Shown: piece by piece, positions 7,604-15,963 of the stretch
Numbering within the stretch: the stretch's first letter is position 1
Layout: each line of letters begins with the position of its first letter
DNA from: Alphaproteobacteria bacterium
Lineage (GTDB): Bacteria; Pseudomonadota; Alphaproteobacteria; Rhizobiales; Hyphomicrobiaceae
DNA: 64,000 bases
Direction of reading: 5' to 3'
NCBI GenBank assembly: GCA_019137195.1
Contig: JAGVSR010000064.1
Span: forward strand, 1 to 64,000
Made by a program: the position numbers and the translations under genes
The notes under the pieces: generated by a model
The model's database searches: none
What the model was told of the DNA's origin: nothing
The model's input: the letters and a program-made list of their open reading frames with translations, nothing else

Positions 7604-9157
7604 CTACTCGTTGTAGACGAGGCGGCCGATTTTGGCGTGCGTCTCGGGTGCGGCGACGCGCAGGATGACGCCCCAGGCGAAGCCCCAGACAACGATGCCA
7701 AGGGCATAGTAGGGAATGTTCGAGCCGAACGCTCCGGCGCCGCCGAAGGTGGCGAGGTTCGTGACCAGGAGATAGACGAGATAGACCTGGGCGACGAACG
7801 AGATGACCGGCGCGATCAGCCCGGGGATGATGCCGACCTCGCCCGGATGGTTCTTCTGGAAGTAGAGCAGGATCGCGATCGATACGAAGGCCTGCAGGAT
7901 CAGCAGGAGCATCGTGCCGAGAATGGCGAGCATCGTATAGACGGCGACGTAGGCCTGCGCCGTCGGGTCGTCGGTGCCGAGGAAATAGGCGAAGAGCCCG
8001 AGCCAGAGCGCCGCCAGGGCCGACTGGCCGAGCGAGGCGGTATACGGGCTCTTGTAGGTCGGATGGGTCTTGCCGAAGAACGAAAGGAACACGCCCTCCC
8101 GGCCGAGCGAGTAGGCGTAGCGGGCGGCCGTGTTGTGGAAGGCCATGCCGCAGGCGAAGGAGCTCGTCAGGATGAGGAAGCCCATGAGCTCGGAGGCCCA
8201 GGTGCCGACATTCTGCTCGAGCGGCGTCAAGAAGAAGTTCGAAGAATCCTTCGCCGCCTTGGCGAGCATGTCGGATTCGGTCGGATAGGCCGAGACGGCG
8301 CACCAGCTGGTGATCGTGTAGAAGATGCCGAGACCGATGACCGAGATGTAGAGCGAGCGCGGTACGATGTGCTTGGGATCGACCGACTCCTCGGCATAGT
8401 TCGGCGCCATCTCGAAGCCGACCCAGCTCCAGAAGGCCATGAAGATGCCGACGGCGGCGGCGCCTGCTGCTATCGCGACCTCCTCGCCTGCAAAGGTTGC
8501 CTTCTGCTCGGCGACCGGAATGAACGCGTTCAGCGGGTTCAAGGCTGAGATGTCGAACTTGGCGGTCGGCGACATGGCCACGCCGGCGTTGAATACGAGG
8601 AGGATGAAGACCTCGAGGATCAACGCTACGCCGAGAATCTTGGCCGAGAGCTGCACGTCGAAGTGGCTCAGAAGAGCCGCCAGCACGACGCAGAACAACG
8701 CGAGCCAGATCCACTCGATGTCGATGCCAAAGTGCGCCTTGACCCAGGCATTGGCGAAATAGGCGAACAGGCCGTAGAGCGAGGCCTCGAACACGCTGTA
8801 GGACGCAAACGAGGCCATGCCCGACGCCATGCCCATATCGCGCCCCAGGCCGAGGGAGATGTATGAGTAGAAGCCACCGACGGATGATACCTTGCTTGCC
8901 ATCGCGGCGTAGCCGATGGAAAAGATCGTGAGAACGATGGTGGCGAGCAGGAATGCGCCCGGCATGTACATGCCGTTGCCGGCGCTGGCGCCGAACGGCA
9001 CGTTGCCGAGCATGGCACTCTCGGGTGCTGCGCCCGTCACGGTGAGGAACAAGACGCCCATGACGCCCACGGCCTTGCCGTGGAGCATGTCGACCTTTTC
9101 TTTCTTAACGTCGAAACTTTCCTGCGCCTCGAGCGCGCTTGCTGGTATCTGGCTCAC
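7604..9157 (-). CDS. APC-family amino acid/amine permease
   Basis: This integral inner-membrane transporter of about 517 aa has roughly twelve hydrophobic segments and the APC superfamily start VGVMGVLFLTVTGAAPES, followed by GNGMYMPGAFLLATIVL and FYSYISLGLGRDMGMASG. It probably imports an amino acid or amine by cation symport. I prefer the GTG at 9157, which has GAGGGAGA at good spacing, over an ATG at 9226 that lacks a ribosome site; the latter would add 23 polar residues. It lies downstream of the dehydratase and isochorismatase genes in the same direction, so the cluster's substrate is probably amine-bearing. Confidence 0.88.
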   Translation of the reverse strand: MSQIPASALEAQESFDVKKEKVDMLHGKAVGVMGVLFLTVTGAAPESAMLGNVPFGASAGNGMYMPGAFLLATIVLTIFSIGYAAMASKVSSVGGFYSYISLGLGRDMGMASGMASFASYSVFEASLYGLFAYFANAWVKAHFGIDIEWIWLALFCVVLAALLSHFDVQLSAKILGVALILEVFILLVFNAGVAMSPTAKFDISALNPLNAFIPVAEQKATFAGEEVAIAAGAAAVGIFMAFWSWVGFEMAPNYAEESVDPKHIVPRSLYISVIGLGIFYTITSWCAVSAYPTESDMLAKAAKDSSNFFLTPLEQNVGTWASELMGFLILTSSFACGMAFHNTAARYAYSLGREGVFLSFFGKTHPTYKSPYTASLGQSALAALWLGLFAYFLGTDDPTAQAYVAVYTMLAILGTMLLLILQAFVSIAILLYFQKNHPGEVGIIPGLIAPVISFVAQVYLVYLLVTNLATFGGAGAFGSNIPYYALGIVVWGFAWGVILRVAAPETHAKIGRLVYNE

Positions 9158-9178
9158 GTTCCACTTCTCCCTCGCTGC

Positions 9179-9199
9179 CCTGCCGAACCGCTCGGCAGG
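9179..9199 (-). promoter_or_regulatory. Strong stem-loop in the permease leader
   Basis: CCTGCCGA at 9179-9186 pairs perfectly with TCGGCAGG at 9192-9199 around a five-base loop. It ends about 22 bases before the preferred GTG start at 9157, placing it in the 5' untranslated leader. It could control translation or mRNA stability. If the longer ATG start is real, it would instead lie in coding sequence. Confidence 0.4.
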
Positions 9200-9351
9200 A
9201 CCTTCCCCTGATGCTCGATCCGGCATTTTGCCGAACGTTTAATGATCGTATCCAATGTTCCGAAAGGCAAGCACAAGCAATGGGCGATCACAGCCTAGTT
9301 TCCAGACATGGTTTCACTGGACCAAGTGCGTCGTGTTATTTGCATTTTGCG

Positions 9352-10047
9352 TCACGCGAGCGTCATGAGCGCCTTCAGCTCCGCGCTCGACATGACGTGG
9401 CAGTAGATCATGTTCATGATCTCTAGCTCCTTGCGGTGCAGCTCATCCGATCCCGCAGCGCAGCAATCCTCGACGACGACCACCGCGTAGCTCTCGTCGG
9501 CGAGACTTCTGACCGTCGAGGCCACGCACTGGTCGGTGAAGATGCCGACACAGACGACGGTCTTGATGCCGAGATTATTCAGGATTAAACGCAGGTTCGT
9601 GCCGGTCAGCGCGCTGTCGGTGGTCTTGATGACCACGATCTCGTCCCCCTGCGGCTGAAGCTCCTTCACGAGCTGCGACGGTTGCTCGTCCTTGGGCAAG
9701 AGAAGGTTGTTCCAGCCGGGAAGCTTTTGCGACAGCGAACGCTCGCGGCCATCCTTGGTGTGGCAGGCGATGCGCGCGAACAGGCATTCGATGCCGGACC
9801 GGCGAAAGCAAGAAAGCAGATCCATTGTGCGCGGAATCACGATCTCGCGCATGCGGTCGTGGAAAGGTGTCCAGGCGTCGTAGCGGCGCTGCTCGTCGGG
9901 TGACAGGGAAGCGCGGTTCGGGCGCTCGAGATACGTATTCTGCACGTCGATGACGAGGAGAGCCGTCGTTTTCGGGTCGAGGTCCGGGTCGGCCGGCTCA
10001 GGGGCGCCGTCGTAGTAGATGGAGCGGAAGGACGTTTTCCAGGACAT
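9352..10047 (-). CDS. Isochorismatase-family cysteine hydrolase
   Basis: This 231-residue amidohydrolase-like protein has the Asp-Lys-Cys catalytic triad of the family: D34 in VIDVQN, K141 in VIKTTDSA and C174 in FTDQCVASTVR. Relatives hydrolyse C-N bonds in compounds such as ureidoacrylate, biuret, N-carbamoylsarcosine or nicotinamide, or the enol ether of isochorismate; the substrate here is not evident. The start at 10047 has AGGAGA immediately upstream and is preferred over an ATG eight codons earlier. It sits between the diol dehydratase and permease genes on the same strand, consistent with release of ammonia or an amine in one pathway. Confidence 0.87.
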   Translation of the reverse strand: MSWKTSFRSIYYDGAPEPADPDLDPKTTALLVIDVQNTYLERPNRASLSPDEQRRYDAWTPFHDRMREIVIPRTMDLLSCFRRSGIECLFARIACHTKDGRERSLSQKLPGWNNLLLPKDEQPSQLVKELQPQGDEIVVIKTTDSALTGTNLRLILNNLGIKTVVCVGIFTDQCVASTVRSLADESYAVVVVEDCCAAGSDELHRKELEIMNMIYCHVMSSAELKALMTLA

Positions 10048-10156
10048 CGGGTCTCCTTGGGGTTGCGACATTCGGTGAGCGTCTCGAGTCTCGCTTCAGG
10101 CATCGCCACTTGCCGTCATCAAGGCCAAAGGCGCGACGCTCGCCGATCCATGGTTC

Positions 10157-10173
10157 CCGGGGACGAGCCCCGG
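10157..10173. repeat. CCGGGG/CCCCGG palindrome between pduE-like gene and hydrolase
   Basis: CCGGGG at 10157-10162 pairs with CCCCGG at 10168-10173 around ACGAG. The surrounding GTTCCCGGGGACGAGCCCC resembles short intergenic palindromes common in alphaproteobacteria. It may act as a weak 3' stabiliser or terminator after the dehydratase genes. Confidence 0.4.
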
Positions 10174-10182
10174 CACGACATA

Positions 10183-10611
10183 TCAGAAGCGCTTCCTGAA
10201 CAAGCCGCGCCGCTCGTAGACCTCGGCCGCCTCCTCGACGAAAGCCGCCATTCTCTGGGCCCCGTGCTTGTCACGGAGGTCACGGGCGGCTGCGACGAGC
10301 TGGTCCTTGGTCTGCGCGCGCCCCGGCCGGAGCAGCTCGTAGATCTCCATGATGGTCTCGCCCGGCACCTCGACGAGCTCGGCAGCGCGCTCGAAGTTCT
10401 CGGCGAGCGTCGGGCGGCCGACGGCGCGAGCGATCTCGGCCTGCTGGGCGAGCGCCAACCCCGTAATGCGCAGGTCCTCCATCGTCACGGTGCCGTCGAG
10501 GACGGCGTCGAGGGTCAGCTCATCGACGGACTTGCCGCGCTTGCCCCTGACGAGGTCGGGCCGCTTCTCTGCGAGCGGATAGTCGGCGACGGTGAGCTTG
10601 TCGGCGCTCAT
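10183..10611 (-). CDS. pduE: B12-dependent diol/glycerol dehydratase, small (gamma) subunit
   Basis: This is the 142-residue small subunit of the adenosylcobalamin-dependent dehydratase that turns 1,2-propanediol, glycerol or a related diol into an aldehyde. The YPLAEKRPDLVRGKRGKSVDEL and TLDAVLDGTVTMEDLRI-type segments match the family core closely (quoted here in parts: DYPLAEKRPDLVRGK, LDAVLDGTVTMEDLRIT). It is about 30 residues shorter than the enteric subunit, lacking the N-terminal extension associated with microcompartment forms. Its ATG overlaps the stop of the fused large/medium subunit by one base (TGATG), implying coupled translation and fixed stoichiometry. Confidence 0.92.
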   Translation of the reverse strand: MSADKLTVADYPLAEKRPDLVRGKRGKSVDELTLDAVLDGTVTMEDLRITGLALAQQAEIARAVGRPTLAENFERAAELVEVPGETIMEIYELLRPGRAQTKDQLVAAARDLRDKHGAQRMAAFVEEAAEVYERRGLFRKRF

Positions 10612-12890
10612 CAGGTCCCCCCCAGGAACGTGATCTCGATGTCGTCGGGCTCGGCGCCTTCGGCGGTCAGCTCAGTCTCGATGGCGTAGATGAGCGATAC
10701 GCGAGCATGATAGCGGGCACCCATGGCCTCGCCGCGGGTCGGCACTACGACGGGCTCCGGCAACTTGCCGTTCGCGTAGGCGGCGGCGTTCTCGCCCATG
10801 CGCCGGTAGTGCTCGAGGCGGGTGATGGGCGAATTGGAGAACAGCTCGAGGTTGTTGTGGGGCAGGCGGTCCTTGTGATGGATGACGGCGGTGCCCTTGG
10901 CCTGGATGCCGATGCCGACGCCAGAGCCGGCGAGGCGGGCGGCGGAGAGACCGAGGAACGACGTATCGGCCGTGTGCCTCATGCGCACGACGCGGGCTCT
11001 GCAGCCGCCTGCCGCTATGCCGTCGGTCAATGCGCGCAGGATGGCGGACAAGGGGTGCCCGGCCACCGTCTGGAAAAGCTTGATGCCGAAGGCCGGGCTG
11101 ACGCCGACGACCACCTCGCGGGTGTCCTTGCCCGAGCCGGCCGGGCCGAGGGTCTTGTAGCTGATGCGCTTTGCTTCCGCCGCCTTATGCACACCCTCGG
11201 CGCGCAAGACCTCCTCGCGGGTGAGGACGTCGCGGATGGCGACCAGCTCGGCGCGGCGGGCCTCGCTTACGCGGTAGCCGGTGCCGGGGCCTAGGTAGTC
11301 GTTGGGATCGTTGACGGCCGAGAGGACGTGGCCGTTTCTCACCACGGCCGACGTCTGAAGGTAGTCGCCCGAGACTCGGAGGCGGACAACCTTCAGGAGG
11401 TTCTCGGCCTCGTCGCGGTAGCCGCGGCGTGCCAGGGCACGGATCACGTCGACGACGGTGATGCCCTTCGCCTGGATGGCCTCGCTGATGAGGGCGACAT
11501 CGCGCGGCAGGTAGCTCTCCGTCTCGTCGGAGCCGGAGGCGGCGACCACGGATGCCTTCATGGCGGCTGTGGGCTTCGCCAGATCCAGCTCCTCGAGCAC
11601 GGCCGACAGGGCCTCGACCGCGCGCTTCCTGAGCTCGAGGACGCGCGTCTCCTCGACCGGCGTCAGGCCGCCGTCGGCCTCGAAGTCGCGCTGGAGCACC
11701 AGGTAGTCCTCGAGCTCCTCGCCGTTCAGGAGCGAGGGGTTGAACGAGTTGTCGTACTTCAGGATCGAGCCGAAGCCCGAGCAGATGAGGTCCGAGCCGG
11801 AGATCAGGTAGGGCATGATCTTGGCACCGACGCGGATCTCGCTTTCCGTGGGGCGGGCATCGTTGCCCGAGGCGCATTCGAGATCGAGCCAGACGGCGAT
11901 CAGGTTCTCGGCCATCAGCTCCCGCATGCCCCCCGGTACGGTACAGGTGACCGGCGCGCCGTCGATGCCGCCGTTCTGGGTGCCCTGCACGCCCATCGCG
12001 CGCTGCAGGCAGAGGCAGCGGGCCTCGAGGTAGAGCAGCGACTTCTTCTCGTGGAACCCCATCAGCAGCTCGGAGCCCGCGCCCGAGGTGCAGCGCATCT
12101 TGATGCCGCGCGACGCGTAGGCGGCGGCGAGGAAGGCCTTCGACCAGGGCGTATCGTCGCCGTCGATGAAGCTCTTCTCGGTGCCATAGACGGATACGGT
12201 CTCGGCGTAGGAGGTGAAGCCCGCCATGCCGATTCGGAGCTCCTCGGCCTCCTCGGACGAGCACTGGAACAGCGTGCCCCAGCGGCCGACCGCGGCGCCG
12301 ACCGCGCAGGCCACGGCGTTCGACCACGAGTTGCGGGCGACCCGCATGGTGGTCTCGATCTCGTCGAAGCCGAAGGCGACGGCGGTCGCTGCGTCGGCAG
12401 CCATCTGCAGGGGATCGTCCTTGGCGTTGGTGACGTGACCCTGGTTGCCGGGCGTCTTCCTTGCTCGCATCTTGCCGTAGGCAAAGGCGATCTCGAGTGC
12501 GGAGAGGTGGGCCACCACGTCGGCCAGCTTGGCCGGCGTCAGCCCGTGGGCGAGGCGCACGAGGCGATCGCGTGGCACACTCATGTCGACCAGCATGCGG
12601 GCAAGCTCGATCGAGGGGATCGCCATCGCCTCCGGCATCACCTCGGGGTCGAGATGATAGCGGGCGATGAAGAGGTCGATCATGTCGAAGTCGGCGGCCG
12701 GCTTGCCGTCCATCATGGTGACGGTGCCGCCCGCGACCGCGCCTGAGGGCTTCGGGTCGTAGGGGCTCGCGAAGGCGGAAAAGCCGCTGGCGGCGTCCTC
12801 GACGGCGAAGCGGTCGAGCCGCAGGGGGCGCTCGTCCCAGTCGGAGAAGCGCTTCCAGCGGTTCGGCGACGGTCGCGGCGCGTCGGTCAT
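10611..12890 (-). CDS. Fused large+medium subunit of B12-dependent diol dehydratase
   Basis: The 759 residues join the alpha subunit (about 1-560, usual ~554 aa) and beta subunit (about 585-759, usual ~224 aa). From memory of Klebsiella oxytoca enzyme numbering, the substrate and potassium ligands all appear at a constant +9 offset: Q150, H152, E179, E230, Q305, D344, S371. The beta part carries VSPAFGIKLFQTVAGHP and GIGIQAKGTAVIHHKD for cobalamin contact. The enzyme should dehydrate a vicinal diol to an aldehyde by a radical path. Start 12890 is preferred over in-frame ATGs up to 12950. No reactivating factor (DdrAB/PduGH) or microcompartment shell gene is nearby, which is odd because the enzyme inactivates with glycerol. 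Confidence 0.93.
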   Translation of the reverse strand: MTDAPRPSPNRWKRFSDWDERPLRLDRFAVEDAASGFSAFASPYDPKPSGAVAGGTVTMMDGKPAADFDMIDLFIARYHLDPEVMPEAMAIPSIELARMLVDMSVPRDRLVRLAHGLTPAKLADVVAHLSALEIAFAYGKMRARKTPGNQGHVTNAKDDPLQMAADAATAVAFGFDEIETTMRVARNSWSNAVACAVGAAVGRWGTLFQCSSEEAEELRIGMAGFTSYAETVSVYGTEKSFIDGDDTPWSKAFLAAAYASRGIKMRCTSGAGSELLMGFHEKKSLLYLEARCLCLQRAMGVQGTQNGGIDGAPVTCTVPGGMRELMAENLIAVWLDLECASGNDARPTESEIRVGAKIMPYLISGSDLICSGFGSILKYDNSFNPSLLNGEELEDYLVLQRDFEADGGLTPVEETRVLELRKRAVEALSAVLEELDLAKPTAAMKASVVAASGSDETESYLPRDVALISEAIQAKGITVVDVIRALARRGYRDEAENLLKVVRLRVSGDYLQTSAVVRNGHVLSAVNDPNDYLGPGTGYRVSEARRAELVAIRDVLTREEVLRAEGVHKAAEAKRISYKTLGPAGSGKDTREVVVGVSPAFGIKLFQTVAGHPLSAILRALTDGIAAGGCRARVVRMRHTADTSFLGLSAARLAGSGVGIGIQAKGTAVIHHKDRLPHNNLELFSNSPITRLEHYRRMGENAAAYANGKLPEPVVVPTRGEAMGARYHARVSLIYAIETELTAEGAEPDDIEITFLGGT

Positions 12891-13165
12891 CCTGGTCCTC
12901 ATGGCCTCGGGCCCGCCGAAGCTAGCGCAACGATTTCGTCGCGGCCACAAGTTCGTGGTGGAGGCCGGGCGAGCTGAAGTAGTATCATTGGCGGCTCCTT
13001 CACCCTGACCCTCGCCCCAGGAGAGCGGGAACTCGGCCGGCGCTTGCCGACGAGCCGCGATTCATCAGCAAGCGCAGACCGTGGCCCTCCCCGCTGGGGA
13101 AAGGACTAGGGTGTGGGGGTTGCAGCGCTCCAATCATCGACAATCATCGACCGAACGACACGCCC
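12891..13165. promoter_or_regulatory. Divergent promoter region of dehydratase and class III PLP enzyme
   Basis: The 275 bases between the two divergent starts must carry both promoters, suggesting shared control of the dehydratase operon and the PLP enzyme. Most of it is taken up by the inverted REP-like pair at 13001-13113. I could not pick out convincing -35/-10 boxes. Confidence 0.45.
13001..13113. repeat. Inverted pair of REP-like elements
   Basis: CACCCTGACCCTCGCCCC at 13001-13018 faces GGGGAAAGGACTAGGGTG at 13096-13113, an imperfect inverted repeat with about 77 bases between. The same head-to-head design recurs at 44973-45087, and single units lie elsewhere in the window. This is the arrangement of paired REP sequences in other bacteria. 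Confidence 0.55.
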
Positions 13166-14503
13166 ATGGCCACCAAGCAGAAGATCCTCGACCTCAACGC
13201 CTTCGATATGCGCCATCCGGCCGGGCTCGATCCGGTTACGGCGGCGCTGGTGGAGCGGCGGCGCAAGACGTTCGGCCCGACGTCGATGCTGTTCTACAAG
13301 AAGCCGCTCAACCTCGTGCGCGGCGAGGGCGTCTGGCTCTACGATGCGGACGGCCGGCGCTACCTCGACACCTACAACAACGTGCCGTCGGTCGGACACT
13401 GTCATCCGCGCGTGGTGGAGGCCGTGGCGCGCCAGATGGGCGTGCTCAACACGCACACACGTTATCTCTACGACATCGTCTACACCTATGCCGAGCGCCT
13501 GCTCGCAACCTACCCGCCCGAGCTGTCCAATGTCGTTCTCACTTGCACGGGCAGCGAGGCCGTCGACCTCGCACTCCGGATCGTGCGCGCGGTGACGGGC
13601 GGCAAAGGCTTTATCGTGACCGCCAATGCCTATCACGGCAACACAACGGCCGTGACGGAGGTGTCTCCGTTCTCCGCCTCGAGCGAGCCGCCGTCGCCGA
13701 ACGTGTTCCTGGTCGATGCGCCCGACACCTATCGGCATCCGGGCGGCGCGGCCGAACGCAAGTTCGTCGCCGACGTCGCGAAGGCGCTCGAGGCGATGAA
13801 GAAGTCTGGCATCAAGCCGGCAGGCATGATGGTCGACAGCCTGATCACGAGCGATGGCGTCTATCCGGGCGAGCCGGGATTCCTCGACGAGGCGGCCGCG
13901 CTCGTGCGCAAGGCGGGCGGGCTCTACATCGCCGACGAGGTGCAGCCGGGCTTCGGGCGCACGGGCGGGCACATTTGGGGCTTCATGCGTCACGGCCTCG
14001 TGCCGGACCTCGCGGTGATGGGGAAGCCGATGGGCAACGGCTTCCCGATCGGTGGCACGGTTGTGAAGCCCGACATCTTGGAGGAGTTCGGGACCAGGAA
14101 TGGATATTTCAACACGTTCGGCGGCAGCCCGGCCGCAGCGGCGGCCGGACTCGCCGTGCTCGACATCATCAAGGACGAGAAGATCATGGAGAACGCTCGC
14201 GACACGGGCGCCTATCTCCTCACCGGCCTCAAGGGGCTGATGAAAAAGCACGAGGCGATCGGCGACGTGCGCGGCGCGGGCCTCTATCTGGGCATCGAGT
14301 TCGTGAAGAGCCGGAAATCGAAGTCGCCCGCAAAGGGCACCGCGGTCGGAGCGCTCAACACGCTTCGCGAGCGTGGCATCCTTGGTGGCAGCGCCGGGCT
14401 CCACGGGAACATCTGGAAGGTACGCCCGCCGCTCGTCTTCCGCCGCGAGCACGCGGATATGCTGGTCGAGGGGCTGGACGAGGTGCTAGCGGACTTGGCT
14501 TGA
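13166..14503 (+). CDS. Class III PLP-dependent aminotransferase/phospholyase
   Basis: This 445-residue fold-type I PLP enzyme has the class III core: YNNVPSVGHCHPRVVEA, TCTGSEAVDLALRIVRA, D257 in IADEVQPGFGRTG and the Schiff-base Lys287 in VMGKPMGNGFPIGG. It resembles the subgroup containing AGXT2-like aminotransferases and ethanolamine-phosphate/hydroxylysine-phosphate phospholyases, which cannot be separated reliably by eye. It is transcribed divergently from the B12 dehydratase operon. With an APH-type kinase 7 kb away and an amine permease between, a kinase-then-phospholyase route for an amino alcohol is possible; a plain transaminase is the simpler alternative. Confidence 0.88.
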   Translation: MATKQKILDLNAFDMRHPAGLDPVTAALVERRRKTFGPTSMLFYKKPLNLVRGEGVWLYDADGRRYLDTYNNVPSVGHCHPRVVEAVARQMGVLNTHTRYLYDIVYTYAERLLATYPPELSNVVLTCTGSEAVDLALRIVRAVTGGKGFIVTANAYHGNTTAVTEVSPFSASSEPPSPNVFLVDAPDTYRHPGGAAERKFVADVAKALEAMKKSGIKPAGMMVDSLITSDGVYPGEPGFLDEAAALVRKAGGLYIADEVQPGFGRTGGHIWGFMRHGLVPDLAVMGKPMGNGFPIGGTVVKPDILEEFGTRNGYFNTFGGSPAAAAAGLAVLDIIKDEKIMENARDTGAYLLTGLKGLMKKHEAIGDVRGAGLYLGIEFVKSRKSKSPAKGTAVGALNTLRERGILGGSAGLHGNIWKVRPPLVFRREHADMLVEGLDEVLADLA

Positions 14504-14673
14504 CGTACCGGGTTGCGGGCTGTCCAAGCCGCGTGTCTCAACGCCGTGGAGGCCGATTGCTCGGGTCTGAACGAACGGCGAGAGCCGGCGGGGGTGCTCC
14601 GCCGAGCGGGCCTTAACACTGCGAATGACCGAACATCCGCTTGGGGGATCGAGCGTGCCCGGCGCCCGGGGCC

Positions 14674-15714
14674 TCAACTCGAGCGGCGTATGACATCGTG
14701 GACAAAGGCCAGCTTGTCATAGGCGGGTCCGGGAATCACGAACGGGTAGAAGTCGCCATGGCCCATGCAGCGAGAGAGGCTGTTGAGTGCCGTCGACAGG
14801 GGGATCCAGCGGCTCATGAGCGTCGCGAACGGCTCGCCGCGATAGACGTCCGTCCTCTGGAACGGCCATAAGGCGCCAAAGCTCAGCCCCTGACTCCTCG
14901 GCTCCATGCCCTCGACGTCGGCGGTGTCCACCGCGTCGACGATGTGCAGGTAGTGTGCCCAGGTCTCGGCCCAGTCCTCCCAGGGATGGGCGCTGGCGTA
15001 GGCCGAAACGTGCCGCTCCTGCCAGTCGGGGCGCGGGCCCTCGGCGTGATGGCGGGCAAGAGCGGTGCCGTAGTCCTCGCGCTCATCGCCGAACAGCGCA
15101 CGGAAGTCGTCGAGCAGGCCCACCTCCTCGACAAGAAGAGTCCAGTAGAAGTGTCCGCTTTCGTGCCGCAGGTGGCCGAGCAGTGCGCGGTAGGGCTCAC
15201 CGAAGAGCTGCCGCTGCCGCTCGCGCTCGACCGCGTCGGCCTCGAGCAGGTCGATGGTGATCAGGCCGTCCTGGTGGCCGGTCGTGGCGTCGCGCACGAA
15301 GTCGAAGGCGAGCCAGCCCGACCCGGCGGGCCGCGACTCGAGCGGAAGCCCGAAGCGGAGCAGCGAGTAGACCAGGCGCTTCTTGGCCCGCTCGAGCTCC
15401 TGCCAAGCCGCCAGGCTCCCGGGCTCCGCGAGGTTGGGGATGGTCCGGTTGAGGTCGCAGGCGCGGCAAAGGCCGTTGCCGTCGCCGGCTGCCGCGAGCC
15501 AGTTGCAGGCCGCGTGCTTGGCGTTGGCGCAGTACCGGACACTCGCGGAGCCGCCAGCGGCGACACGGCGGAAGAGCGCCGGCTCATCGGCCGGCTCGAG
15601 CGCTACGATCGTGAGGAGTGCGTCGTCGAAGCCGAGTGCAGAGCGGCAGGCAAGGCAAGTCACGTTCTCGAAGTAGACCTTGTTGCCGCATTTGGTACAG
15701 GCGTAGTTCCTCAT
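14674..15714 (-). CDS. Putative zinc-binding metallopeptidase (DUF2248-type)
   Basis: The protein begins with a zinc ribbon (C6, C9, C20, C23) followed by a second Cys group (C62, C70, C83, C86) and carries the metallopeptidase motif HESGH at 184-188. Length is about 346 aa. No signal peptide or membrane segment is seen, so it is probably cytoplasmic. Proteins of this family are known to co-occur with transglutaminase, ATP-grasp and alpha-E genes, as they do here, divergently. The start at 15714 (MRNYACTKCG) is chosen because the zinc ribbon begins at once; in-frame ATGs upstream to 15762 cannot be ruled out. A role in cutting or maturing the peptide handled by the neighbouring genes is inferred. 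Confidence 0.82.
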   Translation of the reverse strand: MRNYACTKCGNKVYFENVTCLACRSALGFDDALLTIVALEPADEPALFRRVAAGGSASVRYCANAKHAACNWLAAAGDGNGLCRACDLNRTIPNLAEPGSLAAWQELERAKKRLVYSLLRFGLPLESRPAGSGWLAFDFVRDATTGHQDGLITIDLLEADAVERERQRQLFGEPYRALLGHLRHESGHFYWTLLVEEVGLLDDFRALFGDEREDYGTALARHHAEGPRPDWQERHVSAYASAHPWEDWAETWAHYLHIVDAVDTADVEGMEPRSQGLSFGALWPFQRTDVYRGEPFATLMSRWIPLSTALNSLSRCMGHGDFYPFVIPGPAYDKLAFVHDVIRRSS

Positions 15715-15963
15715 CGTGAGCGTGCTTTCTCCAGCGTCCCGGTGCTCGATCATCACTGCCATGGACCTCGTACGGCAATCCGGTCATGGCGCATTTTCAA
15801 GCAGCGCGCACCTCAAAAGTGAGGCGATCGCCCAGTCCTTGAGCATTGATGCCGAATTCGGCATCACGACCCTTGTCGCGTCATGTCCTCATGGGTAACG
15901 CTCCAGCAATCGCAGGAAGGCGCTTCGCGCTGGCGTCTTCGCGAAGGGGGCCCATTCCGCACG

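Noticed and set aside
6566-8548. Long plus-strand frame (660 codons) opposite the SDR and permease
   Set aside because: It covers two conserved genes on the other strand and an intergenic hairpin, with composition typical of antisense GC-rich DNA.
11328-12746. Plus-strand frame opposite the fused diol dehydratase
   Set aside because: The minus-strand protein has all catalytic residues; the opposite frame has no motif or start signal.
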